64,000 bases of DNA from an uncultured Clostridia bacterium. GTDB lineage: Bacteria > Bacillota > Clostridia > Oscillospirales > Acutalibacteraceae. The stretch is from assembly GCA_937892115.1 (NCBI GenBank), contig CALAUI010000020.1, positions 62,001-126,000 of the forward strand. Direction: 5' to 3'. Position 1 is the first letter of the stretch. Every line of letters starts with the position of its first letter. The translations under genes were made by a program, and so were the position numbers. A model generated the notes under the pieces. That model made no database searches. It was given only the letters and a program-made list of their open reading frames with translations, and had not been told where the DNA came from. This document shows, piece after piece, positions 8,163 to 16,224 of this stretch.

Positions 8163-8762
8163 ATGGCAGGATTTACACCTTCACTTGAAAATCTCATAGA
8201 TAAGCTGGCGGCATTGCCTTCCGTAGGCCGCAAGAGCGCTCAGCGACTTGCATTCCATCTGCTTGGTATGAGCGATGAATCGGTCAATTCATTTATTGAA
8301 TCCATACTCAATGCCCGTTCATCAGTACACCGCTGCAGTATATGCTGTAATTTTACCGATAACGATATCTGTGAAATATGCGCTTCAAAAGAGAGAGATA
8401 AATCCGTAATCTGTGTGGTTGAAGACCCGAGAGACGTCATGGCATTTGAAAAAACCCATGAATACAGCGGTCTTTATCACGTGCTTCACGGCGTTATTTC
8501 ACCTATGAATGACGTAAGCCCCGAGGATATCTGCATCAAGGAGCTCATTGCCAGACTCGGCAGCGATGAAATAAAGGAAGTAATTATGGCAACCAACCCC
8601 ACTGTTGAGGGCGAAGCCACGGCGATGTATATTTCAAAGCTGATTAAGCCGCTCGGTGTTGAAGTTTCCCGTCTTGCATACGGCGTACCCGTCGGCGCGG
8701 ACCTTGAATATGCGGATGAATTTACCCTGATAAGAGCGATTGAAGGCAGAAAAAATATCTGA
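8163..8762 (+). CDS. recR: RecR recombination mediator
   Basis: 199-residue RecR, which with RecO (and RecF) loads RecA at gaps. The N-terminal helix-hairpin-helix reads LAALPSVGRKSAQRLAFHLL. The Cys4 zinc finger uses Cys58, Cys61, Cys70 and Cys73. The Toprim domain carries VVEDPRDVMAFE, and the C-terminal GVPVGADLEYADEFTL is diagnostic. The ATG at 8163 is one base after the ybaB stop and gives the family's standard length; the same frame is open further upstream only as a shadow of ybaB. recF lies 1.6 kb downstream in this cluster. Confidence 0.96.
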   Translation: MAGFTPSLENLIDKLAALPSVGRKSAQRLAFHLLGMSDESVNSFIESILNARSSVHRCSICCNFTDNDICEICASKERDKSVICVVEDPRDVMAFEKTHEYSGLYHVLHGVISPMNDVSPEDICIKELIARLGSDEIKEVIMATNPTVEGEATAMYISKLIKPLGVEVSRLAYGVPVGADLEYADEFTLIRAIEGRKNI

Positions 8763-8985
8763 GTTTTTCATCGTTTTTTTCACAAATTATTCAACGCAAT
8801 TCACGGTTTTCACCACCCCGTTTTTTCTTCACTTTTTTAACTTTTTATTCATTTGCCTGCGGTGAAAAATTCCCGGCGGCAATTCATTATATATCAATGT
8901 ACCCCACGGATATACCACATTTTCACGCACTCTACTATTACTACTGAATTATTATAGTTATATCATTTATTTGGGAGGTAATCTC
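8763..8985. other. Intergenic stretch between recR and dnaN
   Basis: The first 100 bases are pyrimidine-rich with several TTCAC repeats and T runs; the rest is AT-rich. I see no consensus DnaA box (TTATCCACA) and no clear -35/-10 pair. A weak hairpin around 8857-8880 could terminate recR. The dnaN ribosome site GGGAGGT is at 8972-8978. Confidence 0.4.
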
Positions 8986-10095
8986 ATGAAGTTTACATGT
9001 AATTCCTACGATCTTTCCGAAGCTTGTCAGATAGTTCAGAGAGCCACGTCGGCAAAGACAGCCATTCCTTCGGTTGAGGGTATTCTGCTTGTTGCGGAAA
9101 ACGGCACTCTTACGCTTACCGGCTATGACCTTGAAATGGGCATCACCACAAATATTGCCTGCGCCATAGAAGAAAACGGCAAGATAGTAGTCAACGCTCA
9201 TATGTTCAGCGAAACTGTGAGAAAACTTCCCGACAGCTCTGTTACCTTTGATTCGGACGCAAGACAGATTGCCGAAATCAGATGCGGTGATTTCAATACC
9301 AAAATCATCGGCATGAGTGCGGACGATTATCCCGAGCTTCCCTCAATCATCGGCGGATATGACGTCGTACTTGATCAGAAGATTCTCAAGGATATGATAA
9401 AGAAGACAATTTTCTCCGCAGCTCAGAAGGATGCTAAAATAGTTCATACCGGCGTTAAATTTGAGCTTGAAGCAAATCATATCAGACTTATCGCGGTTGA
9501 CGGTGTCCGTCTTGCAATCAGAAACGAAGACGTTATCTATGAAGGTGACGAGCTTTCCTTCGTTGTACCCGCAAAGACTCTTTCCGAGGTTATGAAGCTT
9601 CTCGGTGAAGAGGATGAAAAGGTAAATATTTCCGTAGGCAAGAGACATATCATTTTCAAGATAGGCGCTTACGATATCATTTCGCGTCTGCTTGACGGTG
9701 ATTTTCTTAACTATAAGACAGCAATTCCCAACGTAACAAAGACGGTTGCAAAGGTAAAAACTCTTGATTTCCTTGAAAGTATTGACAGAACATCTCTCAT
9801 TCTTGCCGACAGACTCAAGAGCCCCATCAAGTGCGTATTTGCAAATAATGAAATCTGCCTTTCAAGTAACGCTTCAATCGGTACTTCAAACGATAAGATA
9901 AGCGTTGAGCTTGAGGGTGACGATTGCACTATCGGCTTCAACAATAAATATATGATAGACGTTCTCAGAGTATGTGACTGCGATGAGGTAAGAATTATGC
10001 TCAGCGGTCCGGTTTCACCCATACTCGTTGTTCCCAATGAAGGAGAAAGCTTCGTATTCCTTATCCTTCCCGTGAGGTTAAAAAATGAAGATTAA
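8986..10095 (+). CDS. dnaN: DNA polymerase III beta sliding clamp
   Basis: 369-residue beta clamp, a dimeric ring that tethers replicases and other DNA enzymes. The start MKFTCNSYDLSEACQIVQRA, internal GYDLEMGI, LIAVDGVRLAIR and the end VFLILPVRL are family hallmarks; the C-terminus extends four residues past the usual end and overlaps the next gene. The ATG at 8986 follows GGAGGT at a good distance, while an in-frame TTG at 8971 overlaps that site. Unusually, dnaA is not upstream: recR and the SRP-dnaX block precede it instead. Confidence 0.96.
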   Translation: MKFTCNSYDLSEACQIVQRATSAKTAIPSVEGILLVAENGTLTLTGYDLEMGITTNIACAIEENGKIVVNAHMFSETVRKLPDSSVTFDSDARQIAEIRCGDFNTKIIGMSADDYPELPSIIGGYDVVLDQKILKDMIKKTIFSAAQKDAKIVHTGVKFELEANHIRLIAVDGVRLAIRNEDVIYEGDELSFVVPAKTLSEVMKLLGEEDEKVNISVGKRHIIFKIGAYDIISRLLDGDFLNYKTAIPNVTKTVAKVKTLDFLESIDRTSLILADRLKSPIKCVFANNEICLSSNASIGTSNDKISVELEGDDCTIGFNNKYMIDVLRVCDCDEVRIMLSGPVSPILVVPNEGESFVFLILPVRLKNED

Positions 10096-10324
10096 GGTCA
10101 AGGTAGCCGAAAAACCCGAAATCAACAAAAAGATAGATACCGATTTTATCCGTCTTGATGCTTTCCTTAAAATGAACGATGCGGTTCAGTCCGGCGGTCA
10201 CGCAAAGGTAGTGATTCAGGACGGTGAGGTCAGGGTAAACGGAGAGGTCTGCACCATGAGAGGCAAAAAGCTCCGTCCCGGTGACAGTGTTGAATTTCAG
10301 TGGAAAATATATAATGTAATATAA
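10085..10324 (+). CDS. rlbA: S4-domain RNA-binding protein (YaaA/RlbA family)
   Basis: 79-residue protein with a single S4-type RNA-binding fold: FIRLDAFLKMNDAVQSGGHAK, then VRVNGEVCTMRGKKLRPGD. It matches the small protein encoded between dnaN and recF in Bacillus (YaaA, now RlbA), linked there to ribosome assembly. It overlaps the dnaN end by 11 bases, and recF begins 23 bases after its stop. Confidence 0.88.
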   Translation: MKIKVKVAEKPEINKKIDTDFIRLDAFLKMNDAVQSGGHAKVVIQDGEVRVNGEVCTMRGKKLRPGDSVEFQWKIYNVI

Positions 10325-10347
10325 AACAGAAACGGAGGAATGAAAAT

Positions 10348-11445
10348 ATGCGTATCATAAATCATTCCTCCGTTAATTTTCGCAATATAGATGAGATTTA
10401 CTTTGAGCCGCATGAAGAAATGAATATCATTTTCGGTGAAAACGGTCAGGGTAAGACAAATCTTATTGAAAGCATTTGGATGATGACCGGCTTTCATTCT
10501 TTCCGCGCGAGAAAAAACAGTCAGCTGATAAATTACGGTGCGGATGAATCAAAGATAGAAAGCACCTTCTTTTCACACGGGCGTGAACAGAAGGCACAGA
10601 TGCTTATAAATCAAAAGAAGGAGCTTATCCTCAACGGCGTTAAGGAGGAATCCCCCAGAGCACTTATGGGCTCTTTTTATGCGGTCGTTTTTTCTCCGAA
10701 TACGCTCGGCATCGTGCAGGACGGCCCTTCCGAAAGACGCAGATTTCTTGACGTTGCCTTAAGTCTCGTAAAGCCGAATTATGCCCTTGTAATGTCAAGA
10801 TATCTCCGTGTGGTAGATCAGCGCAACGCCCTTCTCAAAAAATTCGGCGAACACAGCTTTGATAAAGAATATATCTTTGCCCCGTGGGATGAGGAGCTTA
10901 TCAATCTCGGCTCAAAAATAATCAAATACCGTCTTGATTACATTGAAAAGGTTTCTTCCCTTTCATCGGATATCTACGGTGAAGTAAGCTCCGGCAGAGA
11001 ATCCTTTTCGTTCCATTACGATTTTTCAAGAGAAAATATGAGCGAGGATGACATAAAAGACAAGCTGCGTGCAGAGCTTGAAAAGTCAAGGGAAGCGGAT
11101 ATGAAACGGCTCTATACCGTTACGGGTCCTCATTCTCACGATCTTGCGCTTACTCTTAATGACAGAGAGGCAAAGATTTACGGCTCTCAGGGTCAGCAGC
11201 GTTCCTGCGCTCTTTCAATCAAGCTTGCGGAGGCATCCATGGTTGAGAAAACCGTCGGCGAAGCTCCCATTGTACTGCTTGACGACGTAATGAGTGAGCT
11301 TGACGAAAAACGGCAGACCTTCATTCTCAATTATCTTGACAACAGACAGGTCTTCATTACCTGCTGTGAGCCATCCACTCTTTTAAGAAGCGGAAGGGGA
11401 AAGATTTTTGAAATAGACGGCGGCAGTATAAAGGAGATGAACTGA
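10348..11445 (+). CDS. recF: RecF DNA replication/repair ATPase
   Basis: 365-residue SMC-like ATPase that recognises gapped DNA and helps RecOR load RecA. Walker A is GENGQGKT (residues 30-37), the ABC-type signature is SQGQQRSCALSIKLAEA, and Walker B is PIVLLDDVMSELDEKR. The N-terminus MRIINHSSVNFRNI is typical. The stop overlaps the remB start in TGATG, and recR is present 1.6 kb upstream. Confidence 0.95.
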   Translation: MRIINHSSVNFRNIDEIYFEPHEEMNIIFGENGQGKTNLIESIWMMTGFHSFRARKNSQLINYGADESKIESTFFSHGREQKAQMLINQKKELILNGVKEESPRALMGSFYAVVFSPNTLGIVQDGPSERRRFLDVALSLVKPNYALVMSRYLRVVDQRNALLKKFGEHSFDKEYIFAPWDEELINLGSKIIKYRLDYIEKVSSLSSDIYGEVSSGRESFSFHYDFSRENMSEDDIKDKLRAELEKSREADMKRLYTVTGPHSHDLALTLNDREAKIYGSQGQQRSCALSIKLAEASMVEKTVGEAPIVLLDDVMSELDEKRQTFILNYLDNRQVFITCCEPSTLLRSGRGKIFEIDGGSIKEMN

Positions 11446-11723
11446 TGTATCTCCATCTCGGATTTGATAAGGTCATTACTTACGATGAGATACTCGGCAT
11501 TTTTGACCTTGATAACACAACCGTCCAGAAGGGCAAATACAATATCACAAGCGATTACCTTGCAAAAGCCGAAAAAGACGGAGAAACCGAAAACGTATGG
11601 ACGGATTTGCCGAAATCCTTTGTCGTATGCATCAAGGACGGAAAAAGGGTAATATACATAACGCAGATTTCATCCTCAATATTACTCAAGAGAATACAGA
11701 GCAAAAAACTGATAAGAAAATAG
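11445..11723 (+). CDS. remB: RemB-like (DUF370) extracellular matrix regulator
   Basis: 92-residue protein starting MYLHLGFDKVITYDEILGIFDLD, as in YaaB/RemB of Bacillus, which is encoded between recF and gyrB. RemA/RemB proteins are DNA-binding oligomers that activate matrix genes in Bacillus; the role in clostridia is not settled. The ATG overlaps the recF stop. gyrB, which normally follows, is missing: the next gene is a convergent ribokinase. Confidence 0.83.
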   Translation: MYLHLGFDKVITYDEILGIFDLDNTTVQKGKYNITSDYLAKAEKDGETENVWTDLPKSFVVCIKDGKRVIYITQISSSILLKRIQSKKLIRK

Positions 11724-11725
11724 AG

Positions 11726-11759
11726 CAGCAGATACGTTCTTAAGCGTACCTGCTGTTTT
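11726..11759. terminator. Terminator between remB and the convergent ribokinase
   Basis: CAGCAG-A-TACG (11726-11735 plus) pairs with CGTA-C-CTGCTG (11745-11755) with one mismatch, followed on the + strand by TTTTG. It sits in a 41-base gap between convergent genes and may serve both. Confidence 0.7.
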
Positions 11760-11764
11760 GTCAT

Positions 11765-12655
11765 TTATTGATTATTTTTAAGAAAGTCGGCTACTTCCTC
11801 TTTATAAGGAATAGTCTCCGCCGCACCGGGCTTCGTTACCTCTATCGCAGAGGCGGCACAGCCCGTTTTAAGGGCGATATCGGGGCTTTCGCCTTTAAGA
11901 AGGGAAAACAGACAGTAACCCGTGAAAGTGTCTCCTGCGCCCGTTGTATCCACCGCATTCACCTTATAAGCAGGCGATGAATATATCTCTTTTCCGCTGA
12001 AGTACATCGCACCCTCGCTGCCGAGAGTGAGAATGACCTCACCGCCGATAAGCTCATGCAGCGCCCTTATCACGTCGCCGTATTCATACTTGCCCGTAAT
12101 GCTTCTGCCTTCGTATTCGTTGAGAATAAGACAGTCAATACAGTCAAAGGGAAGCTCCCTGCATTTTTCAACAAACGGTGAAGGATTGATTGCCGTCCTT
12201 ATGCCGTATCCGTGGGCTTTTTTCAGAATATATTCAACGCATGAGGTTTCGTATTCGGTAAGTATCAGGTCGGCATCACTGTGTTTTTCAAGTATTTTAT
12301 CGCAGTAATCCTCTGTAATCTGCTGATTTGCACCGCCGAAAAGAATCATCTGATTCTGACCGTCGGGGTCAACCTGGATTATCGTATGTCCCGTATAATC
12401 TCCCGAAAAATCAATATCGGATACGTCAATTCCGTTATTTTTAAGGTAATCCGTCAGATAATTTCCGTCTGAGCCGACCTTACCCGCCACGCATACGTCC
12501 GCACCTGCTCTCGCAAGGGCAAGTGCCTGATTAAGACCCTTTCCTCCTACGTGGACTTCATAATTCGTGCAGTAAATATCCTCTCCCGTTTCCGGCAGAC
12601 GGGGCATGGTGTAAACCTTATCTATATTATATGAGCCGAATACAAGTATTTTCAT
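11765..12655 (-). CDS. rbsK: Ribokinase (PfkB family)
   Basis: 296-residue PfkB sugar kinase that phosphorylates ribose to ribose-5-phosphate. The first PfkB signature is HVGGKGLNQALALARAG near residue 36; the second is VDTTGAGDTFTGYCLF, holding the catalytic Asp and anion hole. The N-terminal GSYNIDKVYTMPRLPETGE fits ribokinases; related kinases for other sugars cannot be excluded. It overlaps the epimerase gene by four bases (ATGA), so the pair should convert ribose towards xylulose-5-phosphate. A split transketolase operon follows on the same strand upstream. Confidence 0.87.
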   Translation of the reverse strand: MKILVFGSYNIDKVYTMPRLPETGEDIYCTNYEVHVGGKGLNQALALARAGADVCVAGKVGSDGNYLTDYLKNNGIDVSDIDFSGDYTGHTIIQVDPDGQNQMILFGGANQQITEDYCDKILEKHSDADLILTEYETSCVEYILKKAHGYGIRTAINPSPFVEKCRELPFDCIDCLILNEYEGRSITGKYEYGDVIRALHELIGGEVILTLGSEGAMYFSGKEIYSSPAYKVNAVDTTGAGDTFTGYCLFSLLKGESPDIALKTGCAASAIEVTKPGAAETIPYKEEVADFLKNNQ

Positions 12656-13335
12656 TCCGATACCTCTTTCAGCAGATTTCTCATTTTAAGTATATTTTCA
12701 CCGAGGTCACCCGGTCCGAGAACGCTTGAGGTACCGACTACGAAGATATCGGCGCCCGCTTTTCTCATAAGAGGGGCTTTTTCGTAGTTTACGTTTCCGT
12801 CAACCTCAATGCTCATATCGGGATATCCGGCTTCGTCAAGGAGCTTTCTCGCTTCGGTAATCCTTTCAAGAGAGCCGGGCACCATTTTCTGACCCGCAAA
12901 GCCGGGATAAACCGTCATAAGCAGCAGGCCGTCAATTTTTCCGAAAAACTGTTTTATTGTTTCAACGGGCGTATCGGGATTGATTGCAATAAACGCCTTT
13001 GCTCCTCTTTCTCTGATAAGCTCAAGGGCTTTTTCAATATTATCCGTGCTTTCGTAATGAACGGAAACGATATCCTCAGCGGAAAAATCAAAGTTGAAGG
13101 CATCCAGCGTCTTTTCCGGCTCCGTTACCATAAGATGAAGGTCAAAGGGTATTTTTGTTCCCGCTTTAAGCCGTCTGCAATAATCCGTACCCAGACAGTA
13201 ATTCGGAACGAAATGACCGTCCATAACGTCAAGGTGCAGATATTCAATATCTTTCTTTTCAAATTCGTCAATGATGTATCTGAGGGCGAAAATATCGGCG
13301 CACATAAGTGACGGTGAAATCTTTGATTTAAGCAT
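12652..13335 (-). CDS. rpe: Ribulose-phosphate 3-epimerase
   Basis: 227-residue TIM-barrel epimerase interconverting ribulose-5-phosphate and xylulose-5-phosphate. Metal and catalytic residues are in KISPSLMCAD, HLDVMDGHFVPN, DLHLMV, VHYEST, MTVYPGFAGQK and IEVDGNV; GTSSVL forms the phosphate end. It could instead be an allulose-6-phosphate epimerase, which shares these motifs. Ribosome site GAGGTG precedes the ATG. It is first in a two-gene unit with rbsK and has its own promoter. Confidence 0.9.
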   Translation of the reverse strand: MLKSKISPSLMCADIFALRYIIDEFEKKDIEYLHLDVMDGHFVPNYCLGTDYCRRLKAGTKIPFDLHLMVTEPEKTLDAFNFDFSAEDIVSVHYESTDNIEKALELIRERGAKAFIAINPDTPVETIKQFFGKIDGLLLMTVYPGFAGQKMVPGSLERITEARKLLDEAGYPDMSIEVDGNVNYEKAPLMRKAGADIFVVGTSSVLGPGDLGENILKMRNLLKEVSE

Positions 13336-13364
13336 GGGACACCTCGCATATATAATATGAAATA

Positions 13365-13393
13365 ATTATACAGCAATAAAAACCTTAATACAA
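13365..13393 (-). promoter_or_regulatory. Promoter of rpe-rbsK
   Basis: On the minus strand TTGTAT (13388-13393), 17-base spacer, TATAAT (13365-13370). The -35 lies within a few bases of the upstream operon's terminator, so the two units are separately transcribed. Confidence 0.78.
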
Positions 13394-13400
13394 TACAAAA

Positions 13401-13432
13401 AAGCAGATGCTATACTCCGAAAGCATCTGCTT
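13401..13432 (-). terminator. Terminator of the SCP2/transketolase operon
   Basis: AAGCAGATGC (13401-13410) and GCATCTGCTT (13423-13432) form a 10-bp stem; the minus-strand transcript continues into six U. It closes the operon whose last gene ends at 13450. Confidence 0.85.
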
Positions 13433-13449
13433 CTTGTTATATGTGCGTA

Positions 13450-14253
13450 TTACTGAACGTATGAGCCGACGGTAAGAAGGAATCCGCCGAAGATACCGCC
13501 GAATTCGGGACCGCCGTCCATGATAATCTTACCTGACTTGGTAGCTTCAAGCATATCGTCAGTACCCAGAAGTGTACCGAGAGCGCTCTTGAAGGAATCA
13601 AAGCGAAGGGTGAAGAAAGGCATTGCTCTCTTGTATTCGCCTCTGCCTGCCTTGGAGTGACCTGCTTTTACTCTGATGAAAGCAGATACTTCGGGATGGC
13701 CGTCAACTGCAAGTGCGTAAACACGGTCGGGGCTCTTGACTGCCCAGTCGTGAATCTCATCGTGACCTAACTTGTTGAGGGTGCTGATACCGCTTGTAAG
13801 AAGATAGAAGAAGCATTTTACCATCATCTGCTGTGTTCCTTCATCTTCGGGAGCTTCCTTGGCTGTAAGAAGTGAGCTCATCTTGAGCAGGACCATCATA
13901 AAGGAAATGAAATCCTTGCCGATGCCGCGCATCTTGGGAAGAGTACCGGGGCCGATTTTGCCCTTGAAAAATGCGTTCATCTGTTCAATGCTCTTGAATT
14001 CAAGCTCAACGTTAGTGTGCTCTTTATCGCTTACCTTGTCTGCGTGAACGACCCATTCACCGTTGTTTACTACGAAATGTGTAGCATACTTTCCGTCGGG
14101 TGCGTCGGGATCTTTTGCGCTGACCTGGATAACTGCATGGGTCTTCTCAAACTTCTTTGCAAGCTTGGGATCGTCCATGGCGATGGTTTTTATAAGGGGA
14201 AGAGCAGCACAGAGAAATAATTTATTGGTAAAAAGATCGTCTTTTGAAGCCAT
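13450..14253 (-). CDS. Tandem SCP2-like domain protein A of the transketolase operon
   Basis: 267 residues. I recognise no named family, but the sequence divides into two repeats with the layout of SCP2 sterol/lipid-carrier domains. The first runs about residues 25-125: ATHFVVNNGEWVVHAD, then NVELEFKSIEQMNAFFKGKI, then LPKMRGIGKDFISFMMVLL. The second runs about 165-265: RVYALAVDGHPEVSAFIRV, then FFTLRFDSFKSALGTLLG, then ATKSGKIIMDGGPEFGG. There is no signal peptide, so it is probably cytosolic. The ATG at 14253 is chosen because AAAGGA lies nine bases upstream. It is the last gene of the operon and pairs with a second tandem-SCP2 protein at the other end. Binding of a hydrophobic ligand is inference only. 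Confidence 0.65.
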   Translation of the reverse strand: MASKDDLFTNKLFLCAALPLIKTIAMDDPKLAKKFEKTHAVIQVSAKDPDAPDGKYATHFVVNNGEWVVHADKVSDKEHTNVELEFKSIEQMNAFFKGKIGPGTLPKMRGIGKDFISFMMVLLKMSSLLTAKEAPEDEGTQQMMVKCFFYLLTSGISTLNKLGHDEIHDWAVKSPDRVYALAVDGHPEVSAFIRVKAGHSKAGRGEYKRAMPFFTLRFDSFKSALGTLLGTDDMLEATKSGKIIMDGGPEFGGIFGGFLLTVGSYVQ

Positions 14254-14286
14254 AATTATCAATCCTTTCTGTTATTGCTCTTCTTA

Positions 14287-15294
14287 TTAATATTCGTCGT
14301 CCCAGTCGTTATCTTCTTCAAAGTCCTTCTTCATAACTTCACGGACAGCAGCGATGATACCGTTTGCATCAATACCTGCATCAGCCATGATGTCTTCCTG
14401 AAGGCCGATCATTGCGAAGGTGGGATGGCCGAGCATCTTGAATGCGCATGCCTTACCGCTGTCAACAACAACCTCTGCAACTGCCGAGCCGAGACCGCCG
14501 GTAACAAGATGATCTTCAACGGTGATGATTCTTCTTGTTTCAAGAACTGCCTTGATGATGGCATCCTTGTCGATGGGCTTGATTGTGTGCATATTGAGTA
14601 CACGAACACTCAGACCGTCGGAATTCTTGAGGAATTCTGCTGCCTTCTTTGCCTGTGCTACGCATGAGCCGCAGGCGATAACGGTAATATCGGTACCTTC
14701 GTTGAGGGTAACTGCCTTGCCTACTTCAAAGCCGTAATCCATATTATCATAAACAACGAGGTCAAAACCGCGGTTGATTCTGATGTAGAAGGGGCCTTCG
14801 GTAGCGTAAGCTGCGTTAACTGCGTTTGCTGTTTCAAAACCGTCAGCGGGAACGATAACGGTGAGGTTGGGCATTGCTCTTGTGATAGCGATATCGGTGA
14901 TGGCGTGGTGAGTTGAACCTGCCTGACCGAAGGACGTACCTGAGTGAGTAGCTACGATCTTAACGTTTGCTTTCTGATAGCAGATGTCGGTGTGAAGCTG
15001 ATCGCAGGATCTCATTGATGTGAATGCGGAGAAGCCGGATACGAAGGGAACGATGCCCGCCTTTGCCATACCTGCGGCAACACCGAACATATCCTGCTCT
15101 GCGATACCTACGTTGATAACTCTCTCGGGGCAAACCTTAAGAACGTCGCCCAGCTTTGTTGACTTTGCAAGGTCAGCCGTGATGGCAACTACCTTGGGGT
15201 CGTTAAGCATTATGTCAGCTATTGCTTTGCCGTAAATTTCAGCGGTAGCAATTTCGGTCTGACCTATTGCGTCATATACAAATCCGCCTGCCAT
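14287..15294 (-). CDS. Transketolase C-terminal subunit
   Basis: 335 residues corresponding to the pyrimidine-binding and C-terminal domains of transketolase. The catalytic glutamate is in RVINVGIAEQDMFGVAAGMA; GSTHHAITDIAITRAMPN and DHLVTGGLGSAVAEVV are also typical of the TK/DXS half. The C-terminus is a short acidic tail, EEDNDWDDEY. It starts two bases after the N-terminal subunit gene, so the two make a heteromeric enzyme. Split transketolases are common in Firmicutes and archaea, and a dedicated amino-sugar transketolase (Rif15A/15B in AHBA biosynthesis) is also split. The substrate here is unknown. Confidence 0.87.
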   Translation of the reverse strand: MAGGFVYDAIGQTEIATAEIYGKAIADIMLNDPKVVAITADLAKSTKLGDVLKVCPERVINVGIAEQDMFGVAAGMAKAGIVPFVSGFSAFTSMRSCDQLHTDICYQKANVKIVATHSGTSFGQAGSTHHAITDIAITRAMPNLTVIVPADGFETANAVNAAYATEGPFYIRINRGFDLVVYDNMDYGFEVGKAVTLNEGTDITVIACGSCVAQAKKAAEFLKNSDGLSVRVLNMHTIKPIDKDAIIKAVLETRRIITVEDHLVTGGLGSAVAEVVVDSGKACAFKMLGHPTFAMIGLQEDIMADAGIDANGIIAAVREVMKKDFEEDNDWDDEY

Positions 15295-15296
15295 AA

Positions 15297-16172
15297 TTAT
15301 TTTGCCTCCTTTTCTACACGTGCAACACGCTCAGCATAGTAATCGTCGAGATCTTTGTTGAACTTTTCAAATGTTGCGTCATCAATGCCCATGTAATGGC
15401 AATGATAGTCGCCGCCTACTGAAAGGCCTGCACCCTTGACTGTATCCATGATGATGCAGGTGGGAGCGCACTTTTCTTTTGATCTTTCAATGGCTGTGTC
15501 AATAGCATCGCAGAGCTCCTTGATGTTATTGCCGTCAACATTTATTGTGTTGAAGCCGAAGGCAGTCATCTTATCTGCAAGGGGTTCGAGCTTCATAACT
15601 TCCTCTGTGGGACCGTCTATCATGCAGTGGTTTCTGTCGATGAAAACGATGCAGTTTGAAAGCTCGTAATGGTTCATGGTCATGAAACCTTCCCAGTTGG
15701 AGCCCTCACCGAGTTCACCGTCGCCGGTAACTACGAATGTAAGGTAATCCTTGCCGAGAATTCTTGCTGCGAGAGCGGTACCTGCTGCGATTGAGGGACC
15801 GTGACCGAGAGAACCTGTGGAAGCATCAACGCCTACTACCTTGTTTGAGTCAAGGTGCATACCCATTTTTGAACCTGTAAGGTTGAAGGTCTTGAGCATT
15901 TCAACGTCGTTGAAGCCCTTATCGCAAAGTGTGGGTGCATAGGCAATGGCTGCGTGACCCTTTGAAAGAATGAATCTGTCTCTGTCTTCCCACTTGGGCT
16001 CTTCTACCTTGATGCGAAGGTACTTATGATACATAACCGTGAGAAGGTCGAGAACTGACATACCGCCGCCGAGATGGCCGCTGCCGGCCCATGCGGTTGT
16101 CTGAAGAGTGAGATGGCGGAGCTCATTAGCTTTCTTTTCGAGGTCAAGCCATTCCTGTTTTGTTAATGCCAT
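15297..16172 (-). CDS. Transketolase N-terminal (ThDP-binding) subunit
   Basis: 291 residues carrying the thiamine diphosphate-binding half of transketolase. The ThDP/Mg motif is GDGELGEGSNWEGF, with the Asn-containing end MNHYELSNCIVFID. GSGHLGGGMSVLDLLTVMYHK and SKGHAAIAYAPTL hold the conserved histidines, and GSLGHGPSIAAGTALAARI completes the set. Ribosome site AAGGAGG precedes the ATG. It sits 52 bases downstream of the aminotransferase gene and two bases before its partner subunit. Confidence 0.88.
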   Translation of the reverse strand: MALTKQEWLDLEKKANELRHLTLQTTAWAGSGHLGGGMSVLDLLTVMYHKYLRIKVEEPKWEDRDRFILSKGHAAIAYAPTLCDKGFNDVEMLKTFNLTGSKMGMHLDSNKVVGVDASTGSLGHGPSIAAGTALAARILGKDYLTFVVTGDGELGEGSNWEGFMTMNHYELSNCIVFIDRNHCMIDGPTEEVMKLEPLADKMTAFGFNTINVDGNNIKELCDAIDTAIERSKEKCAPTCIIMDTVKGAGLSVGGDYHCHYMGIDDATFEKFNKDLDDYYAERVARVEKEAK

Positions 16173-16224
16173 GGGAAATTCCTCCTTGTTTCGTTTATAA
16201 CAGACGGTTGGTCCGCCTTATTTA

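Noticed and set aside
8763..8985. Possible oriC
   Set aside because: No consensus DnaA boxes, no dnaA gene next to it.
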